The position numbers and the translations under genes were made by a program. A DNA stretch of 64,000 nucleotides from the NCBI RefSeq assembly GCF_950295315.1, contig NC_080162.1, forward strand, positions 75,461,843 to 75,525,842, in the 5' to 3' direction. Below are positions 21,200 through 32,755 of this stretch, piece by piece (within the stretch, counting starts at the first letter, position 1; every line of letters starts with the position of its first letter). The notes below the pieces were generated by a model. That model saw only the letters and a program-made list of their open reading frames with translations. It did not search any database and was not told the DNA's origin. Origin of the DNA: Erinaceus europaeus (taxonomy: Eukaryota > Chordata > Mammalia > Eulipotyphla > Erinaceidae).

Positions 21200-21490
21200 G
21201 GATAGGAGGTGGCTTAGTAAGTAGAGCACATTCCTGGCATGTGAGGTGTTCCTCCTTCCCACCACTGTCTGTCACAGAGCAGCACTTTAGTGTTTCTCTC
21301 AAAAAACAGATATTTAAAGAGTTACTTTTGAGGGCCAGGTGATGGAGTACCTGGTTGAGTGAATATATTACTGTGTCCCCATCTGCAGCAGGAAAGCTTC
21401 TCAGTGCTACAGGTGTCTCTGTCTCTCTCCCTCTCTATCTCCTCCTTCCTTTTGATTTCAGGCTGTCTCTATACAATAAAGATAATAAAG
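21200..21490 (+). mobile_element. Old SINE followed by SINE-D
   Basis: Sense: ggataggaggtggcttagta with agtagagcac (old tRNA-like head), then from about 21331 a SINE-D (agggccaggtgatggagtac, ggaaagcttctcagtgctac, CT body, caataaagataataaa). Confidence 0.7.
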
Positions 21491-21807
21491 AGACATTTTC
21501 AACTTTGAGAAAGTTCATTTTACCAAATTAAAAATCTGTGATTTCTGGTAGGATATTTTGGTGTTTCAGTGAATACATAGATCATTTTTGTGGAGAGTCA
21601 ACATTGTTACATTGTTTTCCAGTGACATCTTTCTTATGTATAAACTTTTTTCTTTTAAAAAATATGCTTGTTTGGCAATATCAGACTACTTCTCTTATGC
21701 TGAATTATTTTTATTCTATTTTTACTTCAGAGAGAAAGTGGGAGCTAGAGACAGTTAAAGAGCCTCATGTATTAGTCAGCATTCCATAATGAATTATTAT
21801 GACTATT

Positions 21808-22002
21808 TTTTTTTTTTTTATTTATTGGATAGAGAAAGAGAAATTGAAAGGGAAGTGGGGGTACTTAGAGGAAGAGATGCCTGCAGCACTGCTTCACTGT
21901 GAAGCTTTTCCCCTGCAGTGGGGACTTAGGGGACTGAACTCAGTTCTTAAAACACTATAATGTGCTTTCAACCGGGTATAACACCACCCAGCTGGCCCCT
22001 CC
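21808..22002 (-). mobile_element. SINE-D copy
   Basis: Antisense: poly-T, attggatagagaaagagaaa, cctgcagcactgcttcactg, ggggactgaactcagttctt, caccacccagctggcccc. Confidence 0.85.
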
Positions 22003-22524
22003 ATATGAATTATTGATTTGACCTTGAGTTATAGAAGATTGTTACTCTATCATATTCTCTGAAATTGCTCGTGAGCAGTGTGATACTATTCTCATACATG
22101 CTTACGTGATGTGTTCTCTCTGAAGAATGATATTAAGATCTTTTTTTCAGTTTCGTATTCTTAATTTCACAAAATGAATTTCTTTCTTTTTTATTCAGTG
22201 TGCTGGGCATTTTACCTTAAACGCAGAAACTGGAGTCTTTATTTTGGGAACTTATTTATTTTCCTGTATTCTCTTACTGGGCTTGGGAGTTTGTCTTTTC
22301 TCTTTCTTTTGGGTTACCCTCTGGGGAATAACTTTTTTTTTTGCTGATGTGTGTTCACATTTAAGGTTTTGTATCTCATGTTAAATCTTTAGCAGCCTGT
22401 TCATACTCCTTTGCCTTATTTAAAAGAAACAACATTCTGTCATTGGGAGACATTGTTGAGAATAGTTAATATAGAATCTTCGTTATCATTACATTTTCCT
22501 ACTGTTTGTGGGTTTTTTTTTTTT

Positions 22525-22735
22525 GTTTGTTTAAATTTCTTTATTGGGGGGATTAATGGTTTACAGTCAGCAGTAAAATACAGTAGTTTGTTCATGCATA
22601 ACATTTCTCAGTTTTCTACGTAACATTTCAACTCCCACTAGGTTCTCTGTCATCCTATTCCAGGACCTGGAACCACCCCCCCCTTCCTCCCCAGTCTTTT
22701 ACTTTGATGCACTACACCAACTCTAGTTTGTGTAT
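22525..22735 (-). mobile_element. LINE-1 3' end, short
   Basis: Antisense: taaatttctttattgggggg, ggtttacagtcagcagtaaa, cactaggttctctgtcatcc, gatgcactacaccaactcta. Confidence 0.92.
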
Positions 22736-23324
22736 TTGGTTTGCTGTTTTTCATGTAGCAATTGTACTTAAATATCTGGTTGTACTTGATGAGTCATTTA
22801 TTGTGAGAAAACTGATGGGTTCTGTTTGAGGGCAGTTTGTTGCTGTAACAGAGCAGTGGGGACCTTGATACTTACCTGGATCTCCTGGTTACTTGTATCT
22901 GAAAGTATTTACTGATCAGGCTGATGACTTTTTCAGAGTAATCACTAGCCAGCTGACTGAAAGGAGGTTGGGGTTTGAGTCAAGGCTGCCACTGTTTGGA
23001 GTCAACTTGTGGAAGGGGGCTGGTATGTGATCTTTGATTTGTAGCTCCTATTGAGAGATGCTGTAACATGACTCTCCTTCCTCATTCCTTGGCAGTGGTG
23101 TCTTCTATTCCAGAATGTCTTTGGTTCAGGCCAACCAGGATTTAAATCTATTGTCTGTAGTTGAAAACGGGGCATTGTTTTGTCTTGCTTTAATTTTTTT
23201 TTCTCTAATGATATAATAATGATTGACAAGATTGTGGGGGGAGGAGCCTTTTTGTTTCAATGACTTTTCTCCGTTTACATCTGTATTTAATCACTGTCTT
23301 CAGTGGTTCTTGGTAACTTTTTTT

Positions 23325-23475
23325 TTTAGTGATTTAATAATAATTAACAAAATTGAAAGATAACAGTGGTATAATTTCATACAGTTCTCACCACCAGAGT
23401 TCCCTCTCCCATCCTCTCCATTGGAAACATCCCTATTCTTTATCCCACTGGGAGTATGGACCTCCACTTTACTAC
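23325..23475 (+). mobile_element. Family X dispersed repeat, fragment 3
   Basis: tacagttctcaccaccagag and tatcccactgggagtatgga match the first 160 bases of copy 2 (ttcccaccaccagaac; tatccctctgggagtatgga). Confidence 0.7.
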
Positions 23476-23827
23476 TTTAGTTTAGATCTTCTTAATTTTT
23501 CTGGACTTCTATGATAATCTGATAACTCTTCCTGCCTCTAGACTTTCATGGTTGCCAGTGTGAAATTCCTAAAGCTTAGATCATTCCCCTGATCATTACC
23601 CTGCAGAGACTCCAAAGCAATCAAAATCTTAATCCTTGAGTGCAGTATCTTATCATTTGTTATTTTACAGTCTCTTTAGTCTCTACACATACCCACATGC
23701 ATACTGAAAGCTATGATTTTCTTGAGTTGAGACACTTTTCTACATCTTTTTATTTAGAACTCCCACCCGTCTCCCCCACACCACCTAACCTGCCTACTAG
23801 CTAATTTCTTTTATTATTCATGTTTAA

Positions 23828-24000
23828 GATTATTATTATTATTATTATTATTTTTACTACATATGGAAGTTTCACATGAGACAGAGAGGAAAAGAGATAA
23901 GTACCACTTTGGTATACATAGTACTGGGAATTGAACTAGGGACCTCGGACATCAAAGTCTGTTGTTCTATCAATTGAGCTATTTCTCCAACCTAGGTAAT
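23828..24000 (-). mobile_element. Old SINE with (ATT)n tract
   Basis: (TTA)n at 23832-23852, tgagacagagaggaaaagag, gggaattgaactagggacct, atcaattgagctatttctcc. SINE-B-like but diverged. Confidence 0.6.
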
Positions 24001-24461
24001 TTCCTTTAAAATTCAACCCAAATAGCACAGCTTCTTTTGAGAGCCTTAACTCCGGATCTCGTTCACTTTCTTTACCTCCATGCCATCTTTCCTCTAGTTC
24101 AGTTACTCTTTGTTTCATGGTGTCGCATCATATATACCTGAATGCTTGTGCTGTATATTAGGAAAGTGGGATTTTTCTCTCCTGTTCATTTGGGCTCCTT
24201 AAGGAGCCCTGTTTCCCTTTTATACCCTGTCTTGTCTTTGAGGATTCCATACATCTTTAATTAATGATTAAATGTTTAGTCATATCTAATTTTATGTGTA
24301 ATAAGGTAAAGGTACTGAGACAGAGGTTAGTTAGAAATGGGTAGGGACTTACTGATAGTCTAAATCCCCCTCCTCCATAAGCAATACATATTTAGGAGTG
24401 ACTGCTGTGCTTGTAGGATTTGTAGGGTTTTGCTCACCTGAGTTGTGCCTTGCTGTCACAG

Positions 24462-24582
24462 AAGGACGCTCTGCAGTGGTCTCGCCATCCAGCTACAGTA
24501 GAGGGAGAAGAGCCAGAGGATACAGCTGATGTGGAGAGCTGTGGGTCTAATGAAGCCAGCACTGTGAGTGGTGAAAATGATG
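24462..24582 (+). CDS. ASXL1: ASXL1 coding exon 5
   Basis: This 121-bp exon lies between acceptor cacag and donor g|gtaagt. It enters in phase 0 and leaves one base of a split Val codon. It encodes [20 protein letters not shown] and on through a Ser/Glu-rich stretch to SGEND, matching ASXL1 immediately after the N-terminal HARE-HTH (winged-helix DNA-binding) domain. That domain lies in exons left of the window. The exon length equals that of human exon 5 as I remember it. ASXL1 is a nuclear scaffold that activates the BAP1 H2A-K119 deubiquitinase and interacts with PRC2 and nuclear receptors; this segment is a disordered linker. Confidence 0.96.
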
Positions 24583-24658
24583 GTAAGTGCCCTTAACAGG
24601 GTGGGTAAAAAGCCATAAGCAATTGCTAGGAACTAACCTTTATTTCCCTCTCTTCCAG

Positions 24659-24756
24659 TATCTCTTGATGAAACATCTTCAAATGCTTCTTGTTCTACTG
24701 AATCTCAGAGTCGACCTCTTTCCAATCCCAGAGACAGCTACAGAACTTCCTCCCAG
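24659..24756 (+). CDS. ASXL1: ASXL1 coding exon 6
   Basis: This 98-bp exon follows a pyrimidine-rich acceptor (tcttccag) after a very short 76-bp intron and ends at cag|gtagag in phase 0. It encodes [20 protein letters not shown] and then [13 protein letters not shown], a Ser-rich disordered linker of ASXL1. The tiny upstream intron (24583-24658) is also a feature of the human gene, so exons 5 and 6 form a tight pair. Confidence 0.96.
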
Positions 24757-24914
24757 GTAGAGAAGAGAGTATATGACTGCAGGGTGTGGGAGGGGGTAAC
24801 AAGTGAGACCAGGCTGAGGACAGGATTCTTTCTTTTGTAGTAACTATGGATTAGTTAAAAGAGTGAAGAAAATGAACTGCAGGAAAAGTGGGATTAGTGA
24901 GAAGAGTGCACTTT

Positions 24915-25075
24915 TTTCTAATAATTTTTTTTTCTTTATTCTGATAAAAGAGAGGGAGAGAGAAAAGACACTTGTGGCACTTCTCCACTGCTTGTGAGGG
25001 TTGGGGGCTTGAAATCAGGTCCTTATGCATGGTAACTTGTGCATGCTACTGGGTGCACTACCACCTGACTCTGCT
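24915..25075 (-). mobile_element. SINE-D copy, diverged
   Basis: Antisense SINE-D body: a purine-rich gagagggagagagaaaag stretch, then cttctccactgcttgtgag, and finally the tRNA-like head with B-box equivalent and a degenerate A box near 25050. No target duplication was recognised. Confidence 0.6.
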
Positions 25076-25526
25076 CTTTTTTTGAAACCCATTTTTATGA
25101 GGGAGGGGGACAGAGAATAAGAGACTAGGGTACCACTCAGCTCTGGCATATGGTGGTGCTCTGGAATGAACGTGGGGTCTCTGAGGCCTCAGTTATATGA
25201 TTTCTGTGATAAAATGCTGAGCTCTCTCCCTAAACCCAGAGTGATTAGATGGGCAATTCTGTTCATTCTTATAACAAACACAGGAACAGATAAAACACAG
25301 TGCACAATAGGGAGAACACATGTTTGGGAATCTGTAGTAGGCCCTCCCCCTGACTAGCTTTGGGACTTTGGACAAATTCCTTAACTTTAAAAAGGGGATG
25401 ACAGTACATTCATTCAGCTTGGAGTGGTGCTTGGTCAGTGGCTGGCACTTAAGTCAGTAATATCAGTCACTGCTCTCAGCAGCTCTGAGGTTAAGTATGA
25501 ACTCTTTTTTACAAGATTACATAGAT

Positions 25527-25813
25527 AGGGGAGTCAGGCTGTAGCGCAGCGGGTTAAGCGCAAGGACTGGCATAAGGATCCCAGTTCGAGCCCCAGGCTT
25601 CCCACCCGCAGGGGAGTCACTTCATAAGCAGTGAAGCAGGTCTGCAGGTGTCTGTCTTTCTCTCCCCCTTTCTATCTTCCCCTCTTCTCTCCATTTCTCT
25701 CTGTCCTATTCAACGACATCAGTAACAATAATAACTACAACAACAATGAAAAACAACAGGGGCAACAAAAGGGAAAATAAATAAATATTTAAAAAATAAA
25801 ATACTTAAAAAAA
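25527..25813 (+). mobile_element. SINE-A copy with target duplication
   Basis: The full head (tagcgcagcgggttaagcgc resembles a tRNA A box; cagttcgagcccc resembles a B box) is followed by the CT-rich body and a CAACAA/AATAAATA tail. It is flanked by near-perfect duplications aagattacatagat (25513-25526) and aagattgcatagat (25814-25827), one mismatch in 14. Confidence 0.9.
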
Positions 25814-25903
25814 AAGATTGCATAGATTGCTGGTCAGTAGGGAGTGCTATTAAGACCTTGCAGATGACTTGGTTTTTCTTCTGTATTTGTTCGGGAAATA
25901 TAG

Positions 25904-25997
25904 GCAAACAAGCAAAAGAAAAAAACTGGGGTGATGCTGCCTCGAGTTGTCCTGACTCCTCTGAAGGTAAACGGGGCCCACGTGGAATCGGCATCAG
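25904..25997 (+). CDS. ASXL1: ASXL1 coding exon 7
   Basis: This 94-bp exon begins after atatag and ends g|gtatgt with a split Gly codon (phase 0 in, phase 1 out). It encodes [20 protein letters not shown] and then [11 protein letters not shown], a highly conserved block of ASXL1 that starts with a short Lys-rich basic cluster. Length and boundaries agree with human exon 7 from memory. Confidence 0.96.
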
Positions 25998-26431
25998 GTA
26001 TGTGTAAACTCATGCTAGTGATGCTCCTTCCTCAGGTCCTGAGGACCTGCCTCCCCCTGACAGCAGTTTCTGACTTAAGTATTGCGGTGCCAGGAGAATT
26101 TCCTCTGGCAGGCAGCATGATGTGGTGAGACCTGAGCAAAGTTCCAGTATTGGGCTTGGAGTGCTCTCGCTTTTACCTCACAGGGTCTAATGAAAGAGTG
26201 TGCAGGTGCTTTGTGAAAGGTGCAATGCTATACAAACTGAGATGGTGGTTTGGCATCCTTATGTGATATTTTAAAGCCAGACTACATGATGATCTGACAG
26301 CCCAAGGCTGGGTCATGAAAGCACCTGGTATTGCTGGCAGCATCTCAGGGATTGCTGGGAGAAGTAAGCTTGTCTGAGAACCATGGGCGCGGCATGTGAA
26401 TCTTTTGACCAGTGGAATGCTGTGCCTTCAG

Positions 26432-26584
26432 GGTTCTCAGGCCGCCACGCCGATGGCGAGAGCGGCAGCCCGTCCAGCAGCAGCAGTGGCTCTCTGGCCC
26501 TGGGCAGCGCTGCTATTCGTGGCCAGGCCGAGGTCGCCCGGGACCCTGCCCCGCTCCTGAGAGGCTTCCGGAAGCCGGCCACAG
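26432..26584 (+). CDS. ASXL1: ASXL1 coding exon 8
   Basis: This 153-bp exon has acceptor ccttcag and donor g|gtgagt. It encodes [20 protein letters not shown] and continues to LRGFRKPAT. It includes a poly-Ser run coded by mixed agc/tcc codons (26470-26492) and is much richer in GC than the flanking introns. It is an ASXL1 linker before the DEUBAD domain; phase 1 in and 1 out. Confidence 0.96.
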
Positions 26585-26973
26585 GTGAGTGGCTTGGCAC
26601 CCATTTCTCTGCCTGGAAAGGGGACCCCTGCAGGCCTAGTGAGAAGATGGTCTCCTCTACTCCACTTCATTTACTAGTTTATTTTTACTTCTTGGATTGC
26701 CTTCTGTTTTTGTGTTTGTTTTTGTTTACCATGTATTTTTGTTATGCTGTGTATAGATCTTCGCTATGCTCTGTAGAGATAGTACCACATGGGTTCTCTT
26801 ACAACCCTAGAAGGGCTTAACCTCTTCCTGCCTTGTACTGCTTAGTGAGTCTTCAAGTGAGTGAAAATTACTTCTTGGCTTCTCAGTCAAGAATTCTTTC
26901 ATTGCTAATGTCTTGTCACATTTGTCCTCAACATCTCTGTCGGATGCTCCCCACCCCCAAGTAAACTAGTCAA

Positions 26974-27170
26974 GGGGCCACCTGGTTGCGCACCTGGTTT
27001 GTCGCACACATCACAGTGCACAAGGACCCAGGTTCAAGCCCCTGGTGCCCAGCACCTGCAGGGGGGAAAGCTTCATAAGTGGTGAAGTAGAGCTGCAGAT
27101 GTCTCTCTGTCTCTCAGTTTCTCTCTGTCTCTGTCCAATAATAATTAAAATTTAAAAGAAATAAAGTAGT
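26974..27170 (+). mobile_element. SINE-D copy
   Basis: The head ggccacctggttgcgcacctgg is followed by a B-box-like ggttcaagcccc, gaaagcttcataagtggtgaag and a CT-rich tract ending in A-rich sequence. Sense to the gene. Confidence 0.8.
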
Positions 27171-27507
27171 CAGTATGTTGAATGGAAGCCTATGTTGAAT
27201 TGGGGGGGGTAATAAATAAGTTCTTTAATGTGCACCTCCCACTTCTATAGGGATATTTATAAGGCTAGAATACTGCTTATTCAGGATTTATTTCTCAAAG
27301 CCCACTTGCTGGTGGTTTGTAGACCAGCTACATAAAACCATTAAGAAGACAAACCTGGCTTCTGAAAAATTGAATAAACCATTATCCAAGTGAGAACTAG
27401 ATTTGCTGCCTTGCTGATTTTCCAACTTACTAGCAGGGCTTAATCTAACATCTCCTAGATCTTTATTCTTAGTATCTCTCCTCCAACCCCATAAAAATAA
27501 CATTTGC

Positions 27508-27801
27508 AGGGGAGTTGGGTGGTAGTGGTTAAGTGGGTTAAGTGAACGTGGCACCAAGTGTAAGGACCAGCATAAGGATCCCGGTTTGAGCCCCCGGCTC
27601 CCCACCTGCAGGGGAGTCGCTTCACAGGCGGTGAAGTAGGTCTGCAGGTGTCTCTCTCCCCCTCTCTGTCTTCCTCATCTCTCTCCATTTCTCTCTGTCC
27701 TATCCAACAACAACAACATCAACAACAACAGTAATAACTACAATAATAAAACAAGGGCAACAAAAAGGGAATAAATAAATATTAAAAACAAATAAATAAA
27801 T
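27508..27801 (+). mobile_element. SINE-A copy with perfect target duplication
   Basis: Complete SINE-A whose A-box region has diverged but whose B box (ccggtttgagccccc) and CT-rich body are intact, with a CAACAA/AATAAATA tail. A 12-bp duplication aataacatttgc flanks it (27496-27507 and 27802-27813). Confidence 0.9.
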
Positions 27802-27843
27802 AATAACATTTGCCGAGGCCTCTATGATAAAAACTGACATCTC

Positions 27844-28122
27844 GGGGAGTTGGGCGGTAGCACAGCAGGTTAAGCGCACATGGTGCAAAGTGCAAGGAAG
27901 GCATAAGGATCCCGGTTTTAGCTCCCGGCTCCCCACCTACAGTGGGGTCGCTTCACAAGCAGTAAAGCAGGTCTGCAGGTGTCTTTCTCTACCTTTCTTT
28001 GTCTTCCTCCCCTCTCTCCATTTCTCTCTATCTTATCCAACAACGACAACATCAGTAACAACAACAATAATAACTACAACAATAAAACAAGGGCAACAAA
28101 AGGGGATAAATAAAAGTTTTTA
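27844..28122 (+). mobile_element. SINE-A copy with perfect target duplication
   Basis: SINE-A starting ggggagttgggcggtagcac, flanked by the 15-bp repeat aaaaactgacatctc at 27829-27843 and 28123-28137. It lies only 40 bp from the previous SINE-A in the same orientation. Confidence 0.92.
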
Positions 28123-28505
28123 AAAAACTGACATCTCAGTGGACTTTAGTCCCTTTTGATATGGAATTCTACCTATCTAGCCCATGTACAGAAAACTTGC
28201 ATATTTTTCCATAGTAAGCTGACTCTTAGATGATGACTTGTATCATCTCTCCACTTGGCTTTGTGGAGGTTCTTCTCTAAATTTCCTGGTGTGGGAAGAG
28301 TGTCCTCTTCAGGTGGTGATACAGCATGGTGCCATCTTGTCTGAGAGAGCACAAACAACAAGAACCATGGAAAGAATCATCATGTGTAGGTTAGAGTGGA
28401 CTAGACTACTGAACAGATTGTGTACTGATAAGTTCTGGGTAGTTTGGTTGCTACCACCATTTTTCCCCCTTAGTTGACACTTGCTCTTTTGGTTTAAGAA
28501 ACTGA

Positions 28506-28763
<258 letters not shown>

Positions 28764-28805
28764 TAGTTTCTTTCTTTACTGAATTTTCTTCCTTGATGCG
28801 TCTAG

Positions 28806-28907
<102 letters not shown>

Positions 28908-28979
28908 TAGACTTTAAAAAGCGTATATGTGTGATTTTTTTATTTTTGGATTGGGGGAAAGGCGAGAGGGAGCGAGAAG

Positions 28980-29160
28980 GGGCTGGGTGGTGGTGTAGGC
29001 AGTTGAGTGCACATGTCACCATGCACAAGAACTCCAAACCCCTAGTTCCCACCGGTAAGGGGGAAGATTCATGGGCAGTAAAATATTGCTGCAGGTATCT
29101 CTCTTCCTCTACTTCCACTCAATTTCTCCATCCTATCAAATTAAAAAAAGGAACAAACGA
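28980..29160 (+). mobile_element. SINE-D copy, diverged
   Basis: The ggggctgggtggtggtgtag head is followed by a degenerate B box, the ggggaagattcatgggcagt segment and a CT-rich tail ending in A-rich sequence. Confidence 0.7.
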
Positions 29161-29747
29161 AGAAAACAAAACTAAAGAAGAGTATGCAAATCTCTTTGTC
29201 TCCCTATCCTTACCCCTCCTCTCCCTCTCCCTTCCTTCCTCTCCCCCTAAAGGGACATTCAGTAAGAAGTAGGGCTTTTTAATAGTACCAGTAAATGTGG
29301 TGGATGTTGACATGCTTCATATTTCTGAAGCCAGGGAGTATTTGGATTTGCACTATATCACCTCTTAATCATTAAAATGACAAACTGTTCTTTCCAGTAA
29401 TCATGGTGTGGTGATCATTTGGATGGAGGCAGGTTCACTGTGGTGTCAACTTACATGTCAGATAAGGGATCTACTTGTGAAAACCTGTACCAAAAATCTC
29501 TTTTTGGTCATTTCAACTTGTAATAATTGTTAGCAACTCTTAGTTTTGTGAGGAAGTCACATGGGAGTCTGTTGGAGAGCTCCAAGTAGCCTTCTAGGTT
29601 CATTGTTTCTCTAGGAGGATTTACACTCTCACCTTATAGTCCTATTCACAACTATAATCTATTTTAGAAAAAAAAAAATCAGCACAGGGAAAAGATACTC
29701 AAAGTTCAGGGAAACCAAGAGCTAGCTGTCTTTCCCTGTGAGTCACA

Positions 29748-29891
29748 GGATTTGAAACAAATTCACGTGACAGTACATATAATATGTTAATCTACTAGGA
29801 AAACTTGTAAAAAAAAAAAAGTTACATGATTTGAAACAAATTTACATGTGACAATGTATATAAAAAGTAATCTGCTAGGAAAACTTGTAAA
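29748..29891. repeat. Local tandem duplication, unit about 75-80 bp
   Basis: Two adjacent diverged copies both begin gatttgaaacaaatt and end aggaaaacttgtaaa (about 29750-29811 and 29828-29891), joined by an A12-type run and gttac. The copies differ at scattered sites, so the duplication is not recent. Confidence 0.85.
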
Positions 29892-29974
29892 TTTGTATGT
29901 TTTGGATCACAAAAGAAACCTATGCTTGGCAAATCCCCAAATTTGAGATTCCCCAAAGAAAAACAAAAGCTGAG

Positions 29975-30140
29975 TAGTCCGGGAGGTGGCGCAGTGGATA
30001 AAGCATCAGATTCTCCAGCATGAGGTCCTGATTTCAATCTCTGGCAGCACATATGCCAGGGTGATGCCTGGTTCTTTCTCTCTCCTCCTATGTTTCTCAT
30101 TAATAAATAAATAAAATCTTTAAAAAAAAAAAGAGAGAGA
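29975..30140 (+). mobile_element. SINE-B copy
   Basis: Head tccgggaggtggcgcagtgg, B-box-like ttcaatctc, then ttctttctctctcctcctat and a tail with two AATAAA motifs followed by TCTTT and A-rich sequence. AATAAA plus TCTTT is typical of T+ class SINEs. Confidence 0.9.
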
Positions 30141-30151
30141 AGATAAAAAAG

Positions 30152-30378
30152 CTGGGGCTGGGTGGTGGCACACCTGGTTGAGTATACATGTTACAGTGAG
30201 CAAGGACCCAGGTTCAAGTCCCCAGTCCCCACCTGCAGGGGAGAGCTTCATGAGTGGTGAAGCAGTGCTGTGCTGTGGGTGTCTCTCTGTCTCTCTCCCT
30301 CTCTATCACTCCCTTCCCTCTCTATTTCTGGCTGTGTCTATCCAATAAATAAATAAAATATTTTTTAAAAAAAGAAAA
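30152..30378 (+). mobile_element. SINE-D copy
   Basis: Head ggggctgggtggtggcacac, B box ggttcaagtcccc, ggagagcttcatgagtggtg, CT-rich body and AATAAATAAAATA tail. Confidence 0.88.
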
Positions 30379-30882
30379 ACAAATGCCCATTACAAACCAT
30401 CATTATTTGTGTGAACAGTTTAGGCACACAGAAACATTTATATTAGTTACAGGGCTTTTGAACCTTCCTGGAATCCAAATTTCATGATGTCAGCCAAGGG
30501 TCAAATTTGAAATCAAGCCTTTCTAGGAATTAGTAGTCAGGCCTACCATGTTAAATTTTTTTTTTTCTGCACAAGAAGCACAACTGGGTTTTTATTATTA
30601 CTGTTTGTTTTGTTTTATTATTTTGGTAAGTGTGTTGCTTAATGTTGAATGACTGTGCTAGGGAACAGTCCCTAACAAAAGTGTTATAGCCGTGTATCCC
30701 GAGTTCAGAGCATGATGTGAGAGAGCCTTTGGAGGAAGCAGGAACCAACATGAAGAAAATGGGTAGGAGATAGAAAAAATAATCTTTCAAAGTTGTAAAT
30801 ATGTTAAAAACTGATGTAGTAGTTAAAAAAAAAAAAAAGCCGATGTAGTAGAACTGCAAGACTAGGCTTTTATTGGCATTAA

Positions 30883-31029
<147 letters not shown>

Positions 31030-31325
31030 TAAGACATGTGGTGCTCTGAGTTCTAGTTGTACTTTGGGAAGTGGAATTAGAAGCAGGTGTTCTCACAATC
31101 ATGCAGACGTACATGGTGAGAGTTTGGGAGGTTACAGTGACTCAAGTCATTTAGCATAGCTTTGCTTTCACAGGGTAACTATAGCATGCTTTTCAGTGGT
31201 TAGTGGCAAGCCCCGTATAGACTTGATTCATTCTGAGATATGTGTATTTGGGTGTATATTATTCAAAGAAAGAACATGGGCATACTTTTCTTATCTGTAA
31301 CTGATGGTGTGTGTTGGATTTGCAG

Positions 31326-31962
31326 ATTGGGATTGACTAAAGAAGAGTCATTGAAGCAGAATGTGAGCCAGGAGGAGGACCCTGAAATCAAGAGTAATTT
31401 GCGTGTCCCAGGAGATTCAGTACGGCCACAGCGTGGTCCCACCACCAGGCAGCGAGACGGACATTTCAAGAAACGCTCTCGGCCAGATCTCCGAACCAGA
31501 GCCAGAAGGAATCTGTATAAAAAGCAGGAGTCAGAACAAGCAGAGATTGCAAAAGACACACAGTCTGTGGCTCCAGACACCCCTGTCTGCAATGATGGGG
31601 AGGCTAAAACTGACTCAGCAGGGGTGAGCAATCCCCACCTGCCAGGTACATCCTCTGCAACTCCTGACTCAGAGGGGCCTGAATTCCTGGCCAAACCTGT
31701 GGCTTCCCAGATCCAAACCAACCTGGATAGCCGGGTACATGCCTCTGCATCTCCAGACAGAATTCCCAGCTTGCCTCAGGAGACTGTGGATCAGGAACCC
31801 AAGGATCAGAAGAGGAAATCATTTGAGCAGGCGGCCTCTGCGTCCTTTCCCGAAAAGAAGCCCCGGCTTGAAGATCGTCAGTCCTTTCGTAACACAATTG
31901 AAAGTGTTCACCCCGAAAAGCCACAGCCCACCAAAGAGGAGCCCAAAGTCCCGCCCATCAGG
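31326..31962 (+). CDS. ASXL1: ASXL1 coding exon 12
   Basis: This 637-bp exon lies between acceptor ttgcag and donor agg|gtaaga. It starts KLGLTKEES (Lys codon split across the junction) and ends PKVPPIR. It is three bases longer than I recall for human exon 12; the extra residue falls in the EEDPEIK region. It carries basic clusters likely to act as nuclear localisation signals ([20 protein letters not shown] at about 31467-31520; DQKRKSFEQ and [11 protein letters not shown] near 31807-31880). It is Ser/Pro-rich and largely disordered. In human, truncating myeloid mutations cluster in this exon and the next. Confidence 0.97.
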
Positions 31963-32124
31963 GTAAGAGGTTGATTTCTACCTTCCCTGGGGATAGTTTC
32001 CTTTGAGGGTCAGGAGATTTGTGGAGCCCCCTTGCAGGAATGGAAACCTATGTGCCTTGTTTACTTATGTGGGAGTATAGAGCCCTCTCTACTAGAGCAT
32101 CATTCTTTTTTAAATATTTTTTTA

Positions 32125-32427
32125 AACTATCTTTTTTTTTTTTTTTTTGCCTCCAGGCTTATTGCTGGGGCTCGGTGCCTGCACCATGAATCCACTGCCA
32201 CTGCTCCTGGAGGGGATATATATTTCCCTTTTGTCACCCTTGGTTTTTATTATTATTGTTGTTGTTGTTGTGGTGGTGGTTATTGTTGTTTTTATTTATT
32301 TATATTGTTGTTAGATAGGACAGAGAGAAATGGAGAGAGGAGAAGAGACAGACATCTGCGGATGTGCTTCACCACCCGTGAAGTGACCCTCCTCGGTATG
32401 TGAGGAGCCAGGGTCTCAAACCGGGTA
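32125..32427 (-). mobile_element. SINE-A copy, long variant, head truncated
   Basis: Antisense: poly-T, then the module tgcctccagg...cctggagg, GTT/ATT-rich tail complement, gatagga, purine-rich body, cacctgtgaag-like segment and part of the head, ending at caaaccgggta without the A-box part. Confidence 0.85.
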
Positions 32428-32474
32428 GAGAATCATTCTTGAAATTGACTAGACAAACAGGAAGCATAAGGTTC

Positions 32475-32755
32475 CTTTATTTATTTTTATTATTGCCACC
32501 AGGCTTATTATTGGGCTTGATGCTGGTACTCTGAATCCACCACTTCCTGTGGCCATTGTTTTCCTTTTTCTCCTTCTCTTTCTCCTCCCTCCCCAACTAC
32601 ATACACTTCTTCCAGCTCCATCATAGGACAGAGAGAAATTGAGTGGGAATGGGGGAAAGAAAGATAGACACTTGCAGACCTGCTTCACTGCTTCTGAGGC
32701 ATTCTCCCTGTATGGTGATGTTGGTGCTTAACTGAGTACCACCGCCAGGTCTTCT
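32475..32755 (-). mobile_element. SINE-D-like copy with 3' module, diverged
   Basis: Antisense: tgccaccaggcttattattg (3' module), a CT-rich stretch, taggacagagagaaattgag, acctgcttcactgcttctgag, and a degenerate head ending taccaccgccaggtc. Confidence 0.65.

Larger units (their letters stand above)
1..24461 (+). other. ASXL1: ASXL1 intron 4 (3' portion)
   Basis: No exon of either gene was found here. The stretch ends at a good splice acceptor (cacag at 24457-24461) in front of an ASXL1 exon whose first codons (KDALQW) are those of human exon 5. In human the intron before that exon is by far the largest in the gene, so the left end of the window is inferred to lie inside it. The sequence is dominated by SINE-A to SINE-E, 3' ends of LINE-1, family X repeats, two LTR fragments and microsatellites, listed separately. 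Stretches not assigned below (for example 4340-4848, 5194-5670, 6736-7437, 10000-10300, 11521-11918, 13050-13245, 16481-16844, 18392-18874, 22001-22524, 22736-23324, 24001-24461) look like ordinary AT-rich intron with old unreadable repeat debris. Confidence 0.8.
24757..25903 (+). other. ASXL1: ASXL1 intron 6
   Basis: The intron has donor gtagag and acceptor atatag. It holds a decayed antisense SINE-D (about 24915-25075), an older SINE-C-like antisense fragment (about 25095-25230) and a younger sense SINE-A (25527-25813). No coding potential was seen. Confidence 0.85.

Noticed and set aside
26383..26431. Upstream ATG before ASXL1 exon 8 as an alternative start
   Set aside because: The ATG is intronic and precedes an acceptor (ccttcag) that matches the conserved exon start; no evidence for an internal promoter.
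29748..29891. CRISPR-like or regulatory direct repeats
   Set aside because: Only two diverged copies in a mammalian intron; a local duplication.
31240..31325. Open frame extending upstream of ASXL1 exon 12
   Set aside because: Intronic read-through to the acceptor at 31325; the real exon starts at 31326.
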